From positions 1 through 7,530 of the forward strand of contig JAGOBT010000142.1 of the NCBI GenBank assembly GCA_017999135.1: a stretch of 7,530 nt of DNA, given 5' to 3'. A model generated the notes under the pieces. That model was not told the origin of the DNA. It made no database searches and saw only the letters and a program-made list of their open reading frames with translations. A program made the translations under genes and the position numbers. Below, one piece after another: positions 7,301 through 7,530 of the stretch. Source of the DNA: Burkholderiaceae bacterium. Lineage in GTDB: Bacteria; Pseudomonadota; Gammaproteobacteria; Burkholderiales; Burkholderiaceae_C. Each line of letters begins with the position of its first letter. Positions within the stretch are counted from its first letter, which is position 1.

Positions 7301-7530
7301 AAGCGCGCGTGGCCAGCCTGGGCGTGTGGGGCACCTGGGTGCCACCGGGCTGGCGCCTGAGCGGTGCGCTGGACACGGTGGCACAGTTCAACGGCACGCT
7401 GGGTGCACCGCGCATCACCGGCAGCATGCGCGGCACCGGGCTGGGGCTGCGCAATGTGCTGGAAGGCGTGAACCTGAGCGACGGCCAGCTGGACGTGGCC
7501 TTCACCGGCGACCAGGCCCGCATCGAGCGC
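4345..7530 (+). CDS. tamB: TamB, periplasm-spanning translocation/assembly module subunit, N-terminal 1062 codons (3' end outside window)
   Basis: I translated this frame codon by codon and found no stop from TTG 4345 to the last base, so the gene continues beyond the right edge. The TTG overlaps the tamA stop (TTGA). Residues 1-32 are a Pro/Ala/Gly-rich cytosolic stretch, followed by one transmembrane anchor at about 36-57 (WLAWGALVLLLVLATALAG; 4450-4515). The start of the periplasmic part, HVPGLQAQGVQGSLASGQL, matches the usual TamB/AsmA-like pattern. The rest is a long series of short alternating hydrophobic/polar beta-strands rich in Leu, Gln, Ala and Gly, as expected for the grooved beta-helix of this family. 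The last 50 residues (NGTLGAPRITGS, then GLGLRNVLEGVNLSDGQL) resemble the approach to or start of the conserved C-terminal TamB domain (DUF490), which contacts TamA. E. coli TamB is about 1260 aa; this one is likely longer. Role: inner-membrane-anchored bridge for outer-membrane assembly and phospholipid transport together with TamA. Confidence 0.92.
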   Translation, partial: MNAPVPGSRTPAPGGPPQAATPPGAAAPGRSAWRWLAWGALVLLLVLATALAGSTLWAWRHPATLPWLLAHVPGLQAQGVQGSLASGQLQIDQLDWQLPAGAGRLRLWQLQIDGAGLVLWPRPGAQALLRLGRVQAARAQYDSPPPSGQPLQAPASLQLPIDLVLSRLAIDTLQVDAHPLLRGLQASLALGADGGRLHRVDSLQGVLETGTAAAPAPVQVSGQWQIGTAAPLAMQGQLQAQRLAAPAWQATLSGQGPLAAWQADLQLRGDAPATGTAPRVQAQATVQPFAAWPLGKLRLQTDALDLATLSPRLPQTRLAGRADLQTQGLDRPAALTATLDNALPGAWDTGRLPLRQLQLQASGRPDQTDRLTLDRFHLQLGDAAGTAGRISGQGQWLGATLALQLQIDQLLPARLHRSAAPLRLSGPLAVQAKRLPTANGAASAPTVAVDGTLSGQWADGGGAPVQLRLVAEASASHLLLTQAEARAGGALARLSGQARADAGGWRLQGQATLADFDPRPWWRGPEGSAWRRGPHRLQGEASANLLWRPALAARAGDLAIDRLLAALDGTAQLRLADSLLAGVPLAADLALQSQGPSAQVRGALTLGGNRLTLDGQGGADAATDQWRATLQAPTLATLGPLRALLDEVAPDSAAAIDQAWPTGGNLQATVQTQGRWPALQSQGTLQATQLASAGFQLQRASLSWRQGDRQDAPLQLNLQAQGLRTAGQQLDGLAVTLVGTTAEHQIHINADSPLRPPARSEHLLGPAGNGTRLAGEARGQWLPAGRGAGGRYQLQGLTLNGGARQAPTLATRPWLQARDLTATLALDADGSLQSLQLAPGRVQLPGTALNWRTLGWQAGGDLVVAAELETIDVASLLSRLQPDMGWRGDLTLGGRIDITSNTRGLDADIVLERGQGDLSVVDDLGQAQALGLRELRLALSAHDGRWQFAQGLVGARIGSLVGAQVLTNPPGQRWPHPGAALQGLLEARVASLGVWGTWVPPGWRLSGALDTVAQFNGTLGAPRITGSMRGTGLGLRNVLEGVNLSDGQLDVAFTGDQARIER

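Overview
The window is very GC-rich and densely coded, with all genes on the + strand. Its third-codon positions are mostly G or C. Protein content and style (a high-GC TamA/TamB pair, a CoxE-like VWA protein and an S9 peptidase) suggest a betaproteobacterium, probably of the order Burkholderiales. That placement is inferred from resemblance; there is no rRNA or other phylogenetic marker here. I see no mobile elements, tRNAs, CRISPR arrays or phage genes, and the region looks chromosomal.

Layout: (1) positions 2-1108 hold the C-terminal half of an S9 (prolyl oligopeptidase/acylaminoacyl peptidase-like) serine peptidase with an intact catalytic triad; its N-terminus lies off the left edge. (2) A 121-bp gap carries one GC hairpin and a clear Shine-Dalgarno for the next gene. 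(3) 1230-2402 encodes a 390-aa VWA-domain protein of the CoxE-like type. (4) 2399-4348 encodes TamA, the Omp85-family outer-membrane barrel of the translocation and assembly module (TAM), here with a lipoprotein-like signal peptide. (5) 4345 to the right edge holds the first 1062 codons of TamB, the inner-membrane-anchored periplasm-spanning partner of TamA; it starts at a TTG and has no stop in the window.

The last three genes form a tight unit. VWA and tamA overlap by 4 bp, and so do tamA and tamB; in both cases the downstream start codon is not ATG. TamA and TamB are a known functional pair: TamB forms a lipid-conducting or protein-assembly bridge across the periplasm and TamA sits in the outer membrane. 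Translational coupling of a cytosolic-looking VWA protein to this pair is the most interesting feature of the window. Whether VWA has a role in TAM biology is speculation. I found no clear evidence of a wholly new system.
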